From Dryomyza anilis (taxonomy: Eukaryota > Arthropoda > Insecta > Diptera > Dryomyzidae): a stretch of DNA of 64,000 nucleotides. Under the pieces are notes generated by a model, which was not told the origin of the DNA, did no database searches, and saw nothing but the letters and a program-made list of their open reading frames with translations. Location: NCBI GenBank assembly GCA_951804985.1, contig OX638132.1:21457989-21521988 (forward strand). Direction: 5' to 3'. This document shows, in pieces, positions 23,326-36,573 of this stretch; within the stretch, counting starts at the first letter, position 1; each line of letters opens with the position of its first letter. The position numbers and the translations under genes are program-made.

Positions 23326-23536
23326 CTAAGCCAGACGTGCGTGTTTGACCGCTCATCAGAAATATCTAAGAATAGTTTGGTTTTAGTTACTGGTGCTTAG
23401 CTTAATTATTGTTTAACTCACATACAACAGCAGCAACTGCAGAACACTCGACTATCCAGGGCTTTCATCACGTAACTTTAAAACGATCGTCGTTGAAAAG
23501 ATAGCCTTAAAATGCTATCGTGTTTGCTTAATTAAG

Positions 23537-23572
23537 ACTATCGTCTAAACGATATCGTTAGACGATTATCGT
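23537..23572. repeat. Short near-perfect palindrome beside the inner breakpoint
   Basis: TATCGTCTAAACGAT is followed directly by ATCGTTAGACGATTATCG, giving a hairpin with about 16 paired bases and one or two bulges. It lies only 18 bp from the inner end of the right arm at 23,590. Confidence 0.7.
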
Positions 23573-23589
23573 CATACGTGATTAGAGCT

Positions 23590-24087
23590 CAGCTTGCTGC
23601 TCGTTTCGCCCGAAGAGCTGTGTACGCTGGACAAAGGCTGCTCATAGTCCACTTCATCCACCACCGCCTCCACATCGTCTATGTGCTTCTGCTGCTGCTG
23701 ATGTTGGTACTGCATGTGTTGTCAGCAACATGTCGCTGCTGTTATTGCCGCCCGGTGTTATGGGCGCCGCAATATTGTTGAGCAGCATTTGCTGCATGCC
23801 GTAGTATGGATGAATGGCACCAGCTCCGTGGAGAGGTGCCGTTGGATAGAGGTTGTTGGACTGGACAAAGCTAACATTACTATTGGGACTACAACTACGG
23901 CTACTACTACAGTTCGTGGCTTGCGAATTTTTAGGGTTCTTTTCGGTTGGGGAGTGTTGGACGTGGTGCTGATATCCTGCGCCTTGGTGGGCGATTGTTG
24001 TTGTTGCTGCTGCTGCAATAGTTGTTGCTGTTGCTGCATTAGGTTCATCATGTAGAGCTGCATAATGAAGTCCATTTGTGTTGACAT
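23590..24087 (-). pseudogene. cas: Broken inverted copy of cas exon 1
   Basis: Read on the minus strand from 24,087, the first 53 codons match cas exactly, including the polyglutamine runs. A 7-bp deletion after the TLK codons then shifts the frame. Further differences are an 18-bp and a 9-bp deletion, a roughly 230-bp internal deletion (cas positions about 13,412-13,640) and a 12-bp insertion. Homology stops at 23,590 and exons 2-4 are absent. It cannot make Castor but keeps the promoter and 5'UTR. Confidence 0.93.
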
Positions 24088-24800
24088 TTTTTCGTTGTTT
24101 GTTTTTTTTTTTTTTTTTGCAATGAAATATAAACTTGTAAAATTTTTTAGTCAAACTAAAAAGTATTTTTTTTATATATTTTTCACAATTTTTGCAATAA
24201 TTAAAATGTTTTTTTTTTTTTTTTTGCAACACAAGTCAGCACAGCACAAAACTAATAAAAAATAAATGAAAATTAAAAAATATTGATCGTTGTTTTAAGT
24301 AATCCACAAAAATGATCGTCGATCGATCTTTCGTTGTTCAGTTGGTGTATTTGAATAATTGTATCCAGAAGATCTCGTAATTCAGACAAGAAGCTACAGA
24401 TACAGTTATGTGTAAAGCTTGGCTATGCGGCGCAAACTGATTCAACTCTTCCGCAATCGCAGTTAATATAGGAAAAATCTGCACAAGGATCTTGCATTGA
24501 AAACCAATGTATTCAACCCTCTCTCGTACTCTCTAAAAAATTACAAGCTAAAAAACAAAATCTCGCCTCTCCTTAAAAAACATGAAAAATCTATTTAAAA
24601 AACACACACACATAAAAGCGAGAGCACACCGAAGAGCGCACCTAGATCGCCAGGATCCTGTTGATGTAATATGCTCCTTTTTTAGAAACAGCGAAAGGGG
24701 TTGTATGCTGCAGCCAATTCAAACCATCCCTCTGTGCACATTTCGCTCGCGCTCTATCGCTTGAAGGACCAAAGGACGGCTGCGTTTTTTTAGCGAATTA
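24088..24800 (-). promoter_or_regulatory. Mirror copy of the cas promoter and 5'UTR
   Basis: The GAGA-type words, the TCAGTT initiator-like hexamer and the 5'UTR of cas are all present and nearly unchanged in reverse orientation. If active, this promoter would transcribe leftward through the broken exon 1 toward the 3' end of cas. Activity is inferred from sequence identity only. Confidence 0.4.
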
Positions 24801-27800
24801 TAGCGCAAAAAACGAAAATGAGTAAAATAGAGAGAGAGTGACCTTAAATCGAGAGCGCCTGCTCAAGGGTGTGTATTTGATATGAAAAGCGGAATTCCTG
24901 TTCGACAAGCATTTTTTGCAACATTTTCCACCAATAAAATTGTATAAAAAATGTAAATATCTTTGGAAAATCACGTTTTTTAGGTAAAAAAAAGAGATAT
25001 AGCGAAGTATGTGACCAACGAGAACGTTGGAATTTCCCCTGACTTGTGCATGGAAATGAGCGTGTAAAGGAATTTTCTTTAGAAGAAGTTGATACTATAA
25101 ACAAAAAAGTATTTTAAAAAATTTATAAAAAAAAATAATTTTGATAAATAAGATTATAACGATTTCAAGATATTTTAAAATTTTTAAAATAGTGTATTTT
25201 GTTTATAGAGGACTTTTCGAAAATAAAAATTAAATTAAACCCGAATTTGTATTCTAGAGCTGTTGTTACAGATGGGATATTCCATTTAAAATCAACAAAA
25301 AAATAAGAATTTTAAACATCATCCTCTTTGAAATTTTGTATGAGTGTTCTTTCATATTAAAATAAGAAATTTGCAAAATTTTTAACCTCTACCTTCTATG
25401 GTTCCCGGAATATGGTGGCTTAAAAACTGAAAAATAGGTAAAAACTCACAAAGGTGGGTTAACTTAATTACATTTATCTGAAAAACTGGTTGACGTACTA
25501 GATCAATTGAGGTATCAATTGAAACGTATAAAGATGGTCTTTAAAATGGCATCTAATTTTATTTTTGTATCCAAAGGTTAAAGGTCATTATCACATGATC
25601 TAGATTATAGGAAGATTTTTTCACAAAACCCATATTATTAAAATTTTCAATAAAATATGTGTTAATGCTGATTTTCTTCTTAAAATTTGTGTTAAATTTC
25701 AGAGGTGTATTCGTATAGGTTTCTGAGTTAAAAATAAAAATGTCAAATCAATTTGAAAATTTTAAAAATATGGATTTTTGAGAAATAACATTCCAAAATG
25801 TAAATCTTGTCATAATGACTTCTAACCTTTGGATACAAAAATAAAATGATATGTTTTATTAAAGATCATCCTTATACCTTTCAAATGATGTCCGTAATGT
25901 CCGTAAACTAGTTTTACAGATAAATGGCTGATAAGCCGCCACATTTCGGGAACTGTATAAGCTAGAGGTCCAAAAATCTTTTCATGTCAAAAGGGCAATT
26001 CTTTTCGTTTTTTTGCTATAACTCTTTATTGGTGCAAGATAATATAATGATGTAAAGGCATTAATTGTTTGATTTTAAAGCACCTATCGATTAGCATCAT
26101 TATTTAAAAATAATTTGACAAAAAAATTTCTTGTAAATAATAAAAATTCAACAAATTATTTTAAAACAATGATGGTGATCAATAGATGCTTTAAAAACAA
26201 ACAATTATTACCTTGTTACCACTATTTTATCTTATACCAATAAAAAGTTATGGCAAAAAAAACGAAAAGATTCGCACTTTTGGCATGACAACATTTTCAA
26301 TTTTTCGAATTCGCCCTTTTGGTTTCGTCTTTTGTGGCTAGAAATATCCAACAAAACCACACACGATTTCACACGAAAGTTAGAAGTTTTTTTTTAACAA
26401 TTATTAACAATTATTATTTTTTTATATTTCTGAATACTATTTACGGTCTGATACGAAATATATTTCTGCATTCTTATTTTAAAATGTTCTATTTTAAATG
26501 TTAAAGACACTAAAAAAATGTAATTTTTTGTTTTTAGGAAATATGTAAATTCTATTTTGCTGATGTCGAACATTTCGAATTCATTGATTGTATTAGAGAC
26601 CTTTTTTAATACACGTTACATAAAACTGTATACATTCTAAATTATCACAATAATATATAATAAAAATTCGTAATTTGTAAGTCCAGGAATATTACCTACA
26701 TATATTTCATTATTAAGACAAACTGTATTAATATTTCTAATTTTTAACGTAGATTGTATTAAAAATTTCTGCTTTCCCTATAATCAAAATATTTCAAATT
26801 GTCTTGCAGAATTCAGAATAAAATAATTGACATGGATTAGATTTTGATATAATGGGAAAAATATTTAAAATTAATAAGGCTTTCCAATATTTTAAGACCT
26901 TAGAACAATAAGAAAGAAGTTTTGTTATGAATTTTGAGTAAAATGTGAGCATGTTAATGATTATGGTCAAATCATGTTAATCGTGGAATTGATCAAGTTA
27001 TGACAAGGTAAAAACAATATGATCAGTTCTCAATCATATACCTAGGAATACAAAACATTTTGAAAGAATTTAAATATTACAATGCTTAACATAGATTTAC
27101 TAAATTGGAGTAAATGCAGAAATCTGCAATTGATGACCGAGTAATAATTAATTAATTTAAATGATTTGCACTAATTTGTAGATAACTTTAAAATGTGTTT
27201 ATATCAGAAATATGAATTTTGTGGGATAAAACCTTCTTTTCTCGAGTCGTTCTTTTAATGAAATTCAAAAGATGACCAAATTCAACAAAATAATTTCTTG
27301 ATGATTTCTAAATTCGTTTATTGGGAAACTTTGTTGTTTCGATAATCTACAATGATAAAAAAACGTTTTAAAAATAGAATTTTTATCGGAATAATTTTTA
27401 TTTTCCATAAACAAATTTTATTTCTTTAGAAAATTTGGTTTTATTACAACAAAAAAGAATATGTAAGAGCACACATTTTCAATTTCAAAATATTTAGAGT
27501 TTCTTATCGAAAATGTATCATTAATTGATCGAATTTAAAATGCTAGTCAAATGGTTTATCGGAAAGTCACCATCACGTTATTATATAAAAGGCCTAGATA
27601 GATTTCAAATTGTTAGATATACAAATATTTTTCTCATGGTTGAAGTATATACAGGTTAGTTCATCTAGACAGTTAGTTGGCATACACTATGCTGAGAATG
27701 TCAATAAGAAAATTTTAAAAAATACAAAAATTAAATATCAATTTTAACTTTCTTTCAAGGTTATGTTTTTTGCACTTGAAATTGGCTAATTTATTAAAAT

Positions 27801-27857
27801 TTCACACCACAAATTCACTTTTTCACTTTTGTTATACACTGCGGTGTTCTTCTGGAG

Positions 27858-28622
27858 GGGTCTGGTACGATAAGTCGAAATTTAAAATATCGAAACTAAA
27901 AATACCGACGACAAAAATGTAGAAAATAAAAATGCCGAAACCTGAAAATGTCGAAAACAAAAATGTCGAAAACCCAAAATGTCGAAAAAAAAATGTTGAA
28001 AACTAAAATGTTGAAAAACAAAATGTCGAAAACTAAAAATGTCGAAATTTAATATGACGAAATCATTTTTTGCCGAAAAATGATGGAAAATATCGAAAAA
28101 ACTCGAAGATAAATATATGAAAAAAGAACGCATTCTGATTTTTAGGTACTCTAGGATTCATGGGGAGATTTTTAAATATGCTGCCTTCAAAATACCATCT
28201 TGGAATTTAGCTTCAACACTTATAAAAAATCAACAAAAATTTCGATTTGTTTTTAAATACTTTTTTAAGGACATGCAATTCGAAGTTCAAGGACCATTGG
28301 TCATATGTTCATGTTAAGAAGAATTTTTCAAAAGATTGTTTTATTAGTTTTAAAACGAAACCTTATCAATGTTTCTAGCATCAAAGGATATTTCAAGAGG
28401 AACCACCATACAATAGGTATCATTGACAATTTTTTAACTTTGGACTGTATCTCTGGAAAAAGTGATATCTTTGGAAATAGTGGACGGAAAAAAAATGGTG
28501 AATGCAGATCTCGATACTCTTTATCAGTTGCCAAAATATCATTGAAATCGAGGAGAGTGAGTTGCAAATCCTACGAGATTTGGTTTGGACTTGCTCATAT
28601 AGGATTTGAAATTTGTATTTAA
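27858..28622. other. Right-arm insertion with a GTCGAAAA minisatellite
   Basis: The flanks (27,770-27,857 and from 28,625) pair with the left arm, but this 0.77 kb faces only about 135 unrelated bases there. From about 27,885 to 28,070 it contains a degenerate array of roughly 15-bp units built on AAAATGTCGAAAAC. The rest is AT-rich with no recognisable gene. Confidence 0.65.
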
Positions 28623-29029
28623 ACATTTTGATATATTTCAAACAGTTTTCAAAAATACGTAAATGGCGACTGAATTTTGAAAGATGACTTAACCTGTATA
28701 TAATTCAACCATGATTTTTCTGATTTTTTTTTTATTAAAAAATATTTTTGTAAATTTGTCTATTATGATTTCATTAATTATTACGTATTGGACAATTTTG
28801 TTATTTGAAGAAATTATTGTTAAAAAATTTAATTAAAAATTCAAATACATAAAAAGTATAAAAAAAATCTCATTTTGCAATTTTCCCAAATGCCAACCAA
28901 GCAATTTCCGCATTTTAAGACCCTAATTTAAAATGAAAATATTAAAAATGGCAAACATCACTTAAAGCGTAACAGCTGCGTTTTTTTTTTCTTTCTTAAC
29001 AAAGATATTATTATAAAATGCCAAAATTT

Positions 29030-30050
29030 TTGCAAATGGAAAATTTTATTTACACGCAAAAACTAAATTTGCATTACAAACAAAACAAAAAAAATATATT
29101 TCAATTCTGTATTTGCGCCGAAATGCAAAATTAAAATAAAAACTGCTTATTTTCGACGCACTATACGCGCCTGTGTTTGTGAATCAATAAATGCCATTAA
29201 AAATTTGCATATTTTAATTGATCCTTTGCGACGTCTGCGACTGCGCACGCACCACACCAGCCCCTACGCACTGAGAGCTGTGAGCAACCCAGGCAGGCTG
29301 CCGGCAACAACATCCTGTTACATCCTGCCGCCTCTTACAACGCCAGGGCTACGCGTTGTAAGTGTGAATCCGAGGCAACTCGATCGCATTTGCATATTTA
29401 ATTAATGCAAATTTTTGCAAACGACCTCAACCTGAGAGCCATTTGAATAATATTGGCACAAGCAACGAGCAACGAGCGACGCACAGCCAGCCAGTGTTAT
29501 GCAAATGACCTGCTGCTATACGGCGGCGCATGCGCAACCCAAAACCGAATCGAAACGAATTCTGTTAAATTATGCAAATTATGCACGAAATCCTTTGCAC
29601 CCTTCCGGCGTTGTTCGATCGGCAATCAATCGATGGCTTCGACGGTGGCATTGCTGGTTTGGTTTGTCACTTGGTTAGAGAAACGAACTCGGTAAAATTT
29701 GCATTTGGCATTAGAGAGAGCGAGAGTGGCGGCAGGACTCACCTCGTTGGCAAGGATTCGATATTGATTTCAAAAAGGTCGTTACATTGCCATTCAGCAT
29801 TTCAAATGCCATATTCAATTCAAAATGGCAATAATAGCAAAATCAGAATAAGAATGGCAACAAAAGCTGGATCAGGCTTTGTGGAGGAAAGTTTGCTGGA
29901 TATAGTAGATGGTAGAAGGTCCTTCGTAGTACAAATGTTTCGTTTTGCGTACTTTTGTTCTCCAAAAATTTGCATATACGGGGTTTTGCATTGGAACATA
30001 GTCATATTTTTCAATTGTTCGATTTGATGTTTTTTGATTATTTTGATTGA
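29030..30050. promoter_or_regulatory. Octamer-rich candidate enhancer (copy 2, inverted)
   Basis: This is the mirror of 7,640-8,665 with nearly all octamers retained (for example near 29,079, 29,204, 29,390, 29,405, 29,500, 29,572, 29,697 and 29,969). A 151-codon open frame at 29,572 exists only because small changes remove stops. Its residues follow the mirrored non-coding sequence, so I do not call it a gene. Confidence 0.5.
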
Positions 30051-30939
30051 AAGTCAATGACAATGGACTTGGAAGAACCGAAAAAAATAAACGAAGTGAC
30101 AACTATTTTATTATTTTTTGTGATAGTACTGTTGCATAAAATGAAACAGTATCAAAAGGTTATATATAAAAAATCAGGAGTTTATTCACAGCAATGTCTG
30201 ATAGAAAATTGTCTAATTCATTTTAAAACGAAAATACAAGAATTTCGTATACGATATAAGTGGTTTTTACAGGGTGTTTGGTTCCTATGTCTATAATTCA
30301 GGGGGACATTCTATTACTCAAAAAATGAGGAAATATTAAATAATAAAATATCTAATTTGACACCCATTTTAAGATACATCGTGATTAAGAAATGCATATG
30401 ACTGACATAACCTAGTTTAGTATATTGGTTATAAAGTATAATCTGTTTATAAATAAATATAATCATGTTTTAGACAATTAAATTACCTTTCCAATCGTGT
30501 ATCACATCTTCATGATTTCTTGTTTTTTTCTTCCTTCAAGTTGAAAATTATAAAAATACAAATTTTGATTTTGTCATTGATTTTCTCAAAATTTCGTTAC
30601 GGATCAAGACATTTTTTCTAATTTTTAATGGTTTATCAGTTGATTCTCAATATTTTCAATTGAATCACAGTGATTTTAACCTTGTTTCAGAAATAATTAA
30701 ACAGTGGTTGAAATAAAAAAAAAATCAATGTGTTAGGAAATATGATCAGAAAATATGTTACGTGCAAAAAAATGATAATGATTATAATATTAATATAATT
30801 AGAAAAAATAATAGGGTGATACGTAACGAAATTTTGAGAAAATCAATGGCGAAGTCAAAATTTGTGTTTGTAAATTTCATTACAACATAACATAAAAAAT
30901 ATATATTGAAATTAGAGCTTTTCGAAATTTCTAAAAAAA

Positions 30940-33290
30940 ATATATATTCGACATAAAAACATTTGTGGGAACTACTTTACATATATCCACTTAGTTAATT
31001 TAGTTTTGTTTTATATATATTAAATATAATATTTGATATTTATTTCTGGAAAAATGAAAAAATAAAAATCAGTTGTTAGAAAATTTAAAATCAAAAACTT
31101 ATGTTTTAATAAAAATCGTTTTAAAATAGCAACACATTGTTCAAAAATTTTCGATAAAAACAATATGTAAAAAAAAATTTTTGGACGATATCAACAACGC
31201 TCGACCATTGCGTTGTTTATATCGTCCACCATGTTCCATTTTCCAAAAAAAAAAAATAATTTATTCAAAAATAACAATATTCGAAAAATGTCGAAAAAAA
31301 TTGTTAAAAACTATTTTTTGGATATTTCTTGGAAACAACGAAATTTTCATTTAAAATAAAGGTTTTTATTTCATATAACCAATGATCTTTATTTTTTGAA
31401 ATAAAAAATATCTCTCAACCAAATATCTCAATATCTGAAAAACCAAATAGAAAAAAAGGTTAAAATCAAAAATAAAACATTTTTTTATCGAAAAAAAAGA
31501 AATTGTTAAAAATGTTTGGTCGACAAAAACCACAATGTTCAAGAAATTTCAAAAAAATATGTATTAAAAAAAAAAAAACAATATTCGAAAAATTTAGAAA
31601 AAAAAAAGTGGAAAACTTGTGGACAATTTCGCAATGGTCCAAATTTTCCAACAAAAAAAATATTCGACATATCAAAAAATAAACAATATTCGAAAATTTT
31701 CGAAAAAATAATGTAAAAAAAATGTTTGGAGAAAAAAACATCGCAATGGTCGAAATCACCATTTTCAAAAAAATCAACAAAATTAACAATGTTCGAAAAA
31801 TTACGAAAAAAATTTGATAAAAAACATTTTTGAACGGAGAACCAAATAAATTTTTGAAAAAAAAACATTTTTCATTTAAAACAAAGGTTTTTATTTCATG
31901 TAACTCTCAACCCTAGACCTTTATTTTTTGAAATCAAAAATATCTCTCAACCAGTGAAAAACCAAATGGAAATAAAGGTTAAAATCAAAAATAAACCTTT
32001 TTTTATCGAAAAAATAAAATTGTTAAAAAATGTTTGGTCAACAAAAACACCAATTTTCAAGAAATTTCAAAAAATAAATGTATTCGAAAAAAACAATATT
32101 CTAAAACTTTCGAAAAAGAAGTGGAGAATTTGTAGACAATTTCGCAATGGTCAAAAATATCAAAAAAAAAAATATTCGACATAAACAACAATGTTCGAAA
32201 ATTTTCCAAACAAAAATTGTTAAAAAAATGTTTGTAATTTAAAAAACAACGCAATGGTCCGAAATCACCATTTTCCAAAAAAAATCATCAACAATAACAA
32301 TGTTCAAAAAATTTCGAAAAAAATTGTTAACAAATATTTTTGGACGATACACCCAGAAAAAAATTCACTCAAATCCCATTAAAATTGGTCAATAGGACAA
32401 TTATTGATTTAATAGTATACAAAAAATAAATCTTTTCATATAAACTCAATGGCAATGTCATGGTATTTTCTAGTATTTAATGGTATTTTCCGATTAAAAT
32501 AATAATTTATCCTATTGATTATTTTTAATAGTAAAAAACTATTATTTATATAGTATTTTTTTCTGGGTGTAGGAAACAACGAAATTTTAGAAAAAATAAA
32601 ATTTTCATTTAAAATAAAGTTTTTTTTTTTCATATAACCAATGATCTATATTTTTTGAAATAAAAAATATCTCTCAACCAGTGAAAAACCAAATGGAAAT
32701 AAATGTTAATAGTTATTTCTGGTCTCTGTTTATCATCATCAATTCTAACTACACACAACGGCATTACCAGCATTTATGATTGATTTTTACTTGCACCAGC
32801 TATGAATAATATGCACAAACATAAAAAATACGAACGATCGCAGAAAATTCTTTGTCTTAAGTATTTGTCGTAGCCACGAACGCATTACTTTCAGTAGCTT
32901 GGGGTTCGTTTGTATCTATTCACATAGGCTGTACGTCCGACCGGATTGTCGGGATTATTTAAATTTGTATTACAAGTAAATAAAAGATAATAAAGTATTA
33001 CGCAAAAAATATGGAGCAACATTTCTAAATAAAAATGCGTTAAACCAATTCAGACGGACTTCAAAAAATTAAAAATACAGAAAACCAAAACATACTGCAA
33101 AATGTAGAAAACCATGTTTCTAAGACATTGTGTAATAAAATCAAATCAAATAAATACAAATGCACTTAAAAAGTAAATACCTAAACATAGTAGAGCTACA
33201 TTTTATCACATCTTCAATGTATTAAATGACTACCTTAATTTTATCGGTATACTCATACAAATCGGTATAAATCTCTTCAATATAATTTTC
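30940..33290. other. Right-arm block without a match in the left arm
   Basis: This block faces 5,220-6,590 but cannot be aligned with it. It is very A-rich, with repeated words such as TTCGAAAA and AAAATGTTTGG. It includes three copies, near 31,340, 31,868 and 32,605, of a phrase around AAAGGTTTTTATTTCATATAACC, showing tandem spread at about 0.5 and 0.7 kb spacing. A family B MITE sits at 32,348-32,571. Confidence 0.55.
32348..32571 (+). mobile_element. MITE, family B, copy 2
   Basis: TACACCCAGAAAAAAA at the left and TTTTTTTCTGGGTGTA at the right form a perfect 15-16 bp inverted repeat around a 224-bp AT-rich body shared with the other four copies. It lies in the right-arm-only block. Confidence 0.85.
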
Positions 33291-36200
33291 TTTAAATAAG
33301 GTTATTGTAACTTTCATTTGTTTTTGTTTTTTTAAATAAAGTTTCTTAAAACTAACGGTAATCTATCAATTATTTATTCCATTTTCATTACTCATCAAAT
33401 TGCCTAATATATTTACGGGTAAAACCCAAAATAATATAAACAATGCATTGTTTTGCATATGTTTGAGAAGAAAAGGGCTCTTTTAAATAACTGTCTGTCT
33501 ATTCTGGCTTTGGGATATTGAACCCAAATGAAGAAGAAAATATAAAAATAGAGTTTTTATTATTTTCTTAATATTTTAGCTCAATTTTCACGGCATTTTC
33601 TCACAGCAGCATTCGTACTGCGTTTAGCCGCAGATTTATTGCCATTATTACCCTCGAAGAGATCCCTTTTTTAGAGCCTACGGGGAGTATCTTTGCCATT
33701 GCATTGTGTTTCGATATTTATTACTTCCGTTTGCTACCTATACAAACAGTTTCGTATTTGAAGACAACTGAGTTTCTTCTTGCTTAGTCTTCGGACTTCG
33801 GTCCTTCGTGTTCATTGGTGCATCTTATGCTTCAGCTCAACTGCCCGGTTAAACTGAATTAAATACCAGCAGCACGGGTCAAAGGGTCAAATATTTACTG
33901 GTCAAGGTGACAAAAAGAAATTATGAACGCACGACACTCAAATCATTTGTAGGCCGTGGTCACTTTCATGGTCAGCACAGAAAAAGGGGTGACCACGCGG
34001 CACGTGACAGGGTTGTGTAACAAACACGAGTTAATGGCTTTATAATTTTGTGTTTTTAAATTATAAAAGGTCTATAAAAAAGCTTTAAATGGGGTTTTTA
34101 TATTTATATTTATAGAAATATTTTTTTATTGAAATTTGTACTTTAAATTTAAAAATGTTTCAAAATCATGGGTAAATTTCGTTGCACTATTTAATCGCTG
34201 TACATTTTCTGACCCATAGACTCGAACAGCTGAAAGTGTTTCAAGAAAAATTTTCTCATGCTTTAAATTGTTTTTGTTAAGTTGCGTTTTTATGCGAAAG
34301 TATAACCTCTTTTTGTTCAACCGAAGACCTTTGATATATATATTTTTTTTATATCAGCTCGAAATGTGAGCTGATCTTGCAACGGTTAATTTAAAAACAT
34401 GTACAACATCAAAGTCCGCTCAAGGTTCAGGCAAGTCTGGTGACCCCCTAATTATATAACAAAGGCAACAACAGCTACATAAGTCTTCAATAACTTCAGC
34501 CATAGACCTTTGGGAACAGTGGTCTGCACATGGCCGCCATTTTCTCGCAAATCCTTTGATGGTCCTGCGCATTTTCCCTGCTCAAATTAAAAATTCTAGA
34601 ACTACGCGCAAAAAAAACTGATATTCTATGCTATGCTTGTTTTACATACTGACCCGACCGTAGTTTACGAAGTTGTTGGGTTTCGTGCTGGCCTTTCGCT
34701 CGCTATGGATTTACGTTGATTTCGATAAAGGGGTCCAGAAAGGATGACAGCCTTGCAGTCTTGCATAATTTAAATATTTAAAGCGCGGAGACAATCAAAA
34801 AAATTGATGTCCAAACCGGTTACAAAAATCATCTCGCGCACGTTTGATGCGGCGTTTCGGCTTTTTGTTATTGTCCGGGTCCAGTTGCGGAAGCAACCAT
34901 CCCTTTGTCTGGATTTTATTGTTGCTTTTGTCGTTGTTCTTAAAGTTGCGCTTTATACGTAGATGTTTTAGTGGTTCATTTCTTGTATAAAGCGGCCTAT
35001 TTCATGGGAATGTATTTGAACTGCAAATATCATTTTTGTCTTTGATTTTTTTTACATTTATCTAAAATATACGTTATTCTGAACAATTTCAGCTGTCGAT
35101 TAATAACGTCTTTTAAAAAAATTAAAAATTGCATTATTTAAAAAATATGTTCAAGATCAATTTTTTTTAATTTAAAATCACTCAACCTAAAAACCCAGGA
35201 AACCAAACGATAATTTTATTATATCGAAACGATATCATTGATAGGCTTAAATTGTCGTTTTCGATAGTCTATAATGATACGAAAACGATAGGGTTTTCGA
35301 TAAAAACGAACCTTTCTAAAACGATATCGTTGTTTTTGTCATTATAGATATCGAGATGATATCATAAATGGATTTATTTTCGATAAACAAATTTTATTTG
35401 ATTAGAAAATTTTATTTTTCGCCAAAAATTATAAAGAACACGCAATTAAAATTTCAAATTTATCATTATTTGTCGTATTTAAAAATTGTCGTCAAATGGT
35501 TTGTAGGGAATAAACGAAATATAGTCGACTTTAAAAATGCTTTTTTGAATATTTTCTCATATATGGTCAAAAGTCGAATTCAAAAGTCGAATTTATTACT
35601 TTTAGTGATTAGGCTGATTCACTTTTTTTTCAAAATGACCCCCATCCACTAGAAAATTACAAAATCATAGAAACTAATTGTTGTTTTTATTATTAAAATT
35701 ATGATTGGCACGCGCTTAAATCCAGCTTCACCCTTTTCTAACCTATAATCCGTAACCTGTTTTAAAGGCTTGACCACTTAACGTACTTATTGCCCTTTTT
35801 ATGAATTTTCTGCTTCCTTGGCATGCGCTACCTGGCACACGTTGACCACTCACTTCAGCCAAATTAATGACTTCTTCCATTCATCCCCTTGACAGCATCA
35901 TTTGTTGACCATTTAAGAAATCTTCATCTTCACACTTCACACTTTGTTTTGTTTGTTCGACAAACGAGCCTACATTAGCATCCCTAATGATCAATGATCA
36001 CCGGACATTCGGACTCTTCGAAGGGTGCCATATCTTCGCATCTATACAAATCCTGTTAGCGGGACGTGTGCGACTTATGAAGCCGATCATCTTTTGCGTT
36101 TGAATAGCTAAGAAAGACCCGTGGTCAAGCACATTAGTACCTGGTGCAAATATTAGGAAATTCTGTTTGCATTATGTCAGGGGCCAGTATTTTAAGAGAT

Positions 36201-36319
36201 GATAATGATGATTACCTAAAAATGGCATAAATATCATCAAAAATGTCAATATATTTATTTAAAAACTATATGGAAATGATATTAAGTGCCAATCTCATTT
36301 TGTTTTGCAAATAAAATAT

Positions 36320-36573
36320 CGTCGTTGTAGAACGTAAAGTCACCAAATACATTTTCAAAATGCCAAATATTCATTTACAAAAATCTTTATATTTCTGTCA
36401 ATTTTTAATTGATGATCTCAATTTTTTTACCACATGATAAGAACATTTAAATCTATCAATTGATATTTCAATATTAAAAACGCTTCAAATACTTTTTATA
36501 ATATTAATCAACAAACTCGAATTTTAAGTTTTTCATAAAAATGTATTTGGTTACTTTTCGTTCTACAACGACG
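36320..36573. mobile_element. MITE, family A, present only in the right arm
   Basis: The ends are CGTCGTTGTAGAACG and CGTTCTACAACGACG, with about 36 bp of inverted repeat extending through AAGTCACCAAATACATTTT. The left arm at about 2,205-2,225 has the uninterrupted AAATATATATA-type site, so this copy inserted (or was lost) after the arms formed. The same family is at 63,071-63,319, with a fragment at 59,365-59,460. Confidence 0.85.

Noticed and set aside
29572..30027. 151-codon open frame in the right arm
   Set aside because: It follows the mirrored octamer-rich non-coding segment. The left-arm counterpart is split into shorter frames and the third copy is rearranged, so no protein is being maintained.
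31466..31868. Phe-rich open frames of 107-109 codons
   Set aside because: They result from T-rich repeats of the TTCGAAAA type without splice or coding signals.
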